A stretch of DNA of 6,878 bases from Actinomycetes bacterium (GTDB taxonomy: Bacteria; Actinomycetota; Aquicultoria; SURF-47; JAUUWJ01), in assembly GCA_030589175.1 (NCBI GenBank), contig JAUUWJ010000036.1:1-6878 (forward strand), in the 5' to 3' direction. The notes beneath the pieces are model-generated. The model was not told the DNA's origin and did not search any database. It was given only the letters and a program-made list of their open reading frames with translations. Position 1 is the stretch's first letter; every line of letters begins with the position of its first letter. The position numbers and the translations under genes are program-made. Below, piece by piece: positions 5,109 to 6,878 of this stretch.

Positions 5109-6494
5109 ATGAAAGCACGAAACAAAATTTTGTTAACCGCTATAAAAAATTTACTCGCTAAAGGTGAGATAAAGAGGGCTACCCTTATCTTAAACAGAGT
5201 ACATTCAGTTGACGCGGCTGAAATAATAGAGAACTTAGATGATGAGCAAAGACAGAAGATATTTCAAAGCTGGTCAGCGCATTCTTCGGCGGAAGCGCTA
5301 TTGGAGATGGATGAGTATGATCAGGTTGAAGTCGCACATCATCTTGATAATGAATTAATCGCCGACATAATCGAAGAAATGCCGGCTGATGATGCAACAG
5401 ACTTGCTGGGAGACTTAGAACCAGACGAAACAGAAGACATAATTTCTCTAATGAAAACGAAGGCAGCCGTAAAAGTTAAGCAGTTGCTTAAATATGGCAA
5501 GAATACGGCTGGCGGTATCATGACACCGGAGTTTGTAAGTCTTAGGAAGACAAAAACCGCCGACCAAGCTTTGCAGAAAGTCAGAAAAGCGGCAAAAGGA
5601 ACCGAAACGATCTATAACCTTTTTGTAGTAAACGATGAAAATCAATTAGTGGGAGCTCTTTCTTTACGAGATTTATTAATAGCTTCGCCAGAAATCAAGA
5701 TTAAAGAGATTATGAACCCCGATTTAATCAATGTCGAAGCTTCTACCGATCAAGAAGATGCCGCTCATTTGATGGCTAAATACGATTTATTGGTTATGCC
5801 CGTAGTAGATGAAGAGCAACATCTGCTTGGCATAATTACAATCGACGATGTTGTCGATGTCCTAGAAGAAGAAGCAACTGAAGATATGTACAGAATGAGT
5901 GGTGCTTCCGAATTTGAAAGCGATGTCGCCGAGACATCTCTTGCTAAGGCTACTAGGTCGAGGATACCTTGGTTGATCCTGGCCCTTGTCGGCGAAGTGA
6001 TTTTGGTCGGAGCAGTCGCTGCCAGATTTTCCTTTTTATATAAAGCGGTACCTGCACTTGGCATATATTGGGCGGCAATGACATCGATTGGCGGTAACAC
6101 TTCTTTTCAAGCGGCAACGGTCGCAGTTAGAGGACTGGCTGTTGGACCTGTTGATTCACAAATAATACGAAGAAGAATAAGAAGAGAATTATTGCTTAGC
6201 TTTTCCATATCCGTAATAACAACAATAGTATTATTTGTCCTAGTTTTAGTAGCTAACAGCATATTTAATATCGGAAACGTACTAGAAATTGCCTTAATTG
6301 TTGCTTCTGCAAATATCGCAATTATTATTACCGGTGCTTTTACGGGGGCAATAATTCCGATTGTCTTTCACCGGCTTAAGATCGATCCGGCGGTATCGTC
6401 TAGCCCTCTGTTAGCGTTAATGATGGATGCTTTGAGTTTACTGATATATTTCTCAATAGCATTCGGCGTATTAAGTGCTTTTGGCACAATTTGA
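5109..6494 (+). CDS. mgtE: Mg2+ channel/transporter MgtE
   Basis: MgtE is a dimeric inner-membrane Mg2+ channel whose cytoplasmic domains close the pore when Mg2+ is plentiful. The 461 residues match the usual 450-ish length. Residues 1-130 form the superhelical N domain, with EMPADDATDLLGDLE at 90-104. Residues 135-262 are the paired CBS domains, from GGIMT at 135-139 to IDDVVDVLEEEATEDMYRM. The connecting helix leads to RIPWL at 285-289, and five membrane helices follow between about 288 and 458. The pore motif is GGNTSFQ at 328-334, and the conserved TM5 pore aspartate is D440 (LMMDALSLLIYFS). Family members usually have GGN followed by T/A-G-x-Q, so the Ser-Phe pair is a departure. The ATG at 5109 sits two bases after a heptamer repeat array; no Shine-Dalgarno site and no M-box riboswitch are visible in the short leader. 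In-frame extension upstream is blocked by a TGA at 5088. Confidence 0.95.
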   Translation: MKARNKILLTAIKNLLAKGEIKRATLILNRVHSVDAAEIIENLDDEQRQKIFQSWSAHSSAEALLEMDEYDQVEVAHHLDNELIADIIEEMPADDATDLLGDLEPDETEDIISLMKTKAAVKVKQLLKYGKNTAGGIMTPEFVSLRKTKTADQALQKVRKAAKGTETIYNLFVVNDENQLVGALSLRDLLIASPEIKIKEIMNPDLINVEASTDQEDAAHLMAKYDLLVMPVVDEEQHLLGIITIDDVVDVLEEEATEDMYRMSGASEFESDVAETSLAKATRSRIPWLILALVGEVILVGAVAARFSFLYKAVPALGIYWAAMTSIGGNTSFQAATVAVRGLAVGPVDSQIIRRRIRRELLLSFSISVITTIVLFVLVLVANSIFNIGNVLEIALIVASANIAIIITGAFTGAIIPIVFHRLKIDPAVSSSPLLALMMDALSLLIYFSIAFGVLSAFGTI

Positions 6495-6572
6495 TTAAGC
6501 TGATGTTTCAAATTGCCGATAATTAAAGAAAAATAGGAAGTTAATAATAAAATATCTGTCTTTGAAGAAATT

Positions 6573-6878
6573 ATGGGATCGAAAAACACTTCTAAAAAAG
6601 ATATAACCGAAGATAATTCAAATGAATTTATAATGCTTGAAGGCGTTCATGAGCTTGCCAAAAGTATTGATTGTACGCTGCTGAAGCCTGATGCGACCGA
6701 AGCTGATGTTAAAAAGCTTTGCCAACAGGCAAAGAAATACGGTTTTGCTACGGTTGTTATAAATCCTTGTTTTGTCAGGTCAGCCTCTTCTTTGCTTAAG
6801 AATACAACGGTGAGAGTGGGAACGGTTGTCGGGTTTCCATTAGGCGCTAATACTACGACGGAAAAATGTTTTGAGACT
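6573..6878 (+). CDS. deoC: Deoxyribose-phosphate aldolase, 5' part (cut by window end)
   Basis: DeoC cleaves 2-deoxyribose 5-phosphate to glyceraldehyde 3-phosphate and acetaldehyde in deoxynucleoside breakdown. The 102 visible codons cover the first half of the TIM barrel: ELAKSIDCTLLKPDATEADV at 27-46, KYGFATVVINPCFV at 55-68 and VGTVVGFPLGANTTTEKCFE at 82-101, all matching the bacterial family. The Schiff-base lysine and proton-relay residues lie beyond the window. Most homologues have IDHTLL where this one has IDCTLL, a position not essential in all DeoC proteins. The ATG at 6573 adds about 25 polar residues before the usual N terminus; ATG at 6633 is an alternative with a more typical length. 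Neither has a strong ribosome site, though GAAGAA lies just before 6573. The frame is closed upstream by a TAG at 6534. Its presence near cdd fits nucleoside salvage. Confidence 0.9.
   Translation, partial: MGSKNTSKKDITEDNSNEFIMLEGVHELAKSIDCTLLKPDATEADVKKLCQQAKKYGFATVVINPCFVRSASSLLKNTTVRVGTVVGFPLGANTTTEKCFET

Noticed and set aside
6548..6553. -10 box TAAAAT for deoC
   Set aside because: It lies in an AT-rich stretch and no acceptable -35 box is found 16-18 bases upstream.

Overview
This window is an AT-rich bacterial chromosome segment, packed with genes that all read on the + strand. It carries ordinary housekeeping genes, and I see no phage, transposon, CRISPR or RNA-gene signal. The gene order points to a Gram-positive-type or related non-proteobacterial lineage. 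It combines two conserved neighbourhoods: yqeY / phoH / ybeY / dgkA / cdd, typical of Bacillota-like genomes, and phoH / ybeY / corC, seen in many phyla including Actinomycetota and Proteobacteria. A likely leaderless phoH transcript and several genes without a Shine-Dalgarno (SD) site would suit an Actinomycetota-like or deep-branching lineage, but the sequence does not fix the phylum.

Layout: bases 1-31 may hold the last codons of an upstream gene, perhaps rpsU. An AT-rich leader with 7/14-base periodicity (81-138) precedes yqeY (152-601). A 115-base gap then holds a perfect 14-base palindrome and a promoter whose -10 box ends 6 bases before the phoH start codon. phoH (717-1664), ybeY (1704-2147), a dgkA-PAP2 fusion (2144-2863), a CorC/CNNM-type CBS membrane protein (2853-4151), cdd (4111-4539) and a GNAT acetyltransferase (4557-5009) follow with small gaps or overlaps and look like one operon. 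Next comes a non-coding block of degenerate heptamers arranged as an inverted repeat (5013-5107), then the Mg2+ channel gene mgtE (5109-6494), a 78-base gap, and the first 102 codons of deoC (6573 to the window edge).

Functional themes: RNA maturation and ribosome quality control (PhoH, YbeY), supply of the undecaprenyl-phosphate lipid carrier (DgkA-PAP2), divalent cation handling at the membrane (CorC-like protein and MgtE, both CBS-regulated), and pyrimidine/deoxynucleoside salvage (Cdd, DeoC). The coding genes are conventional. The more unusual content is non-coding: the two heptamer-periodic intergenic arrays, the leaderless promoter and the palindrome upstream of it. I found no convincing undescribed multi-gene system.
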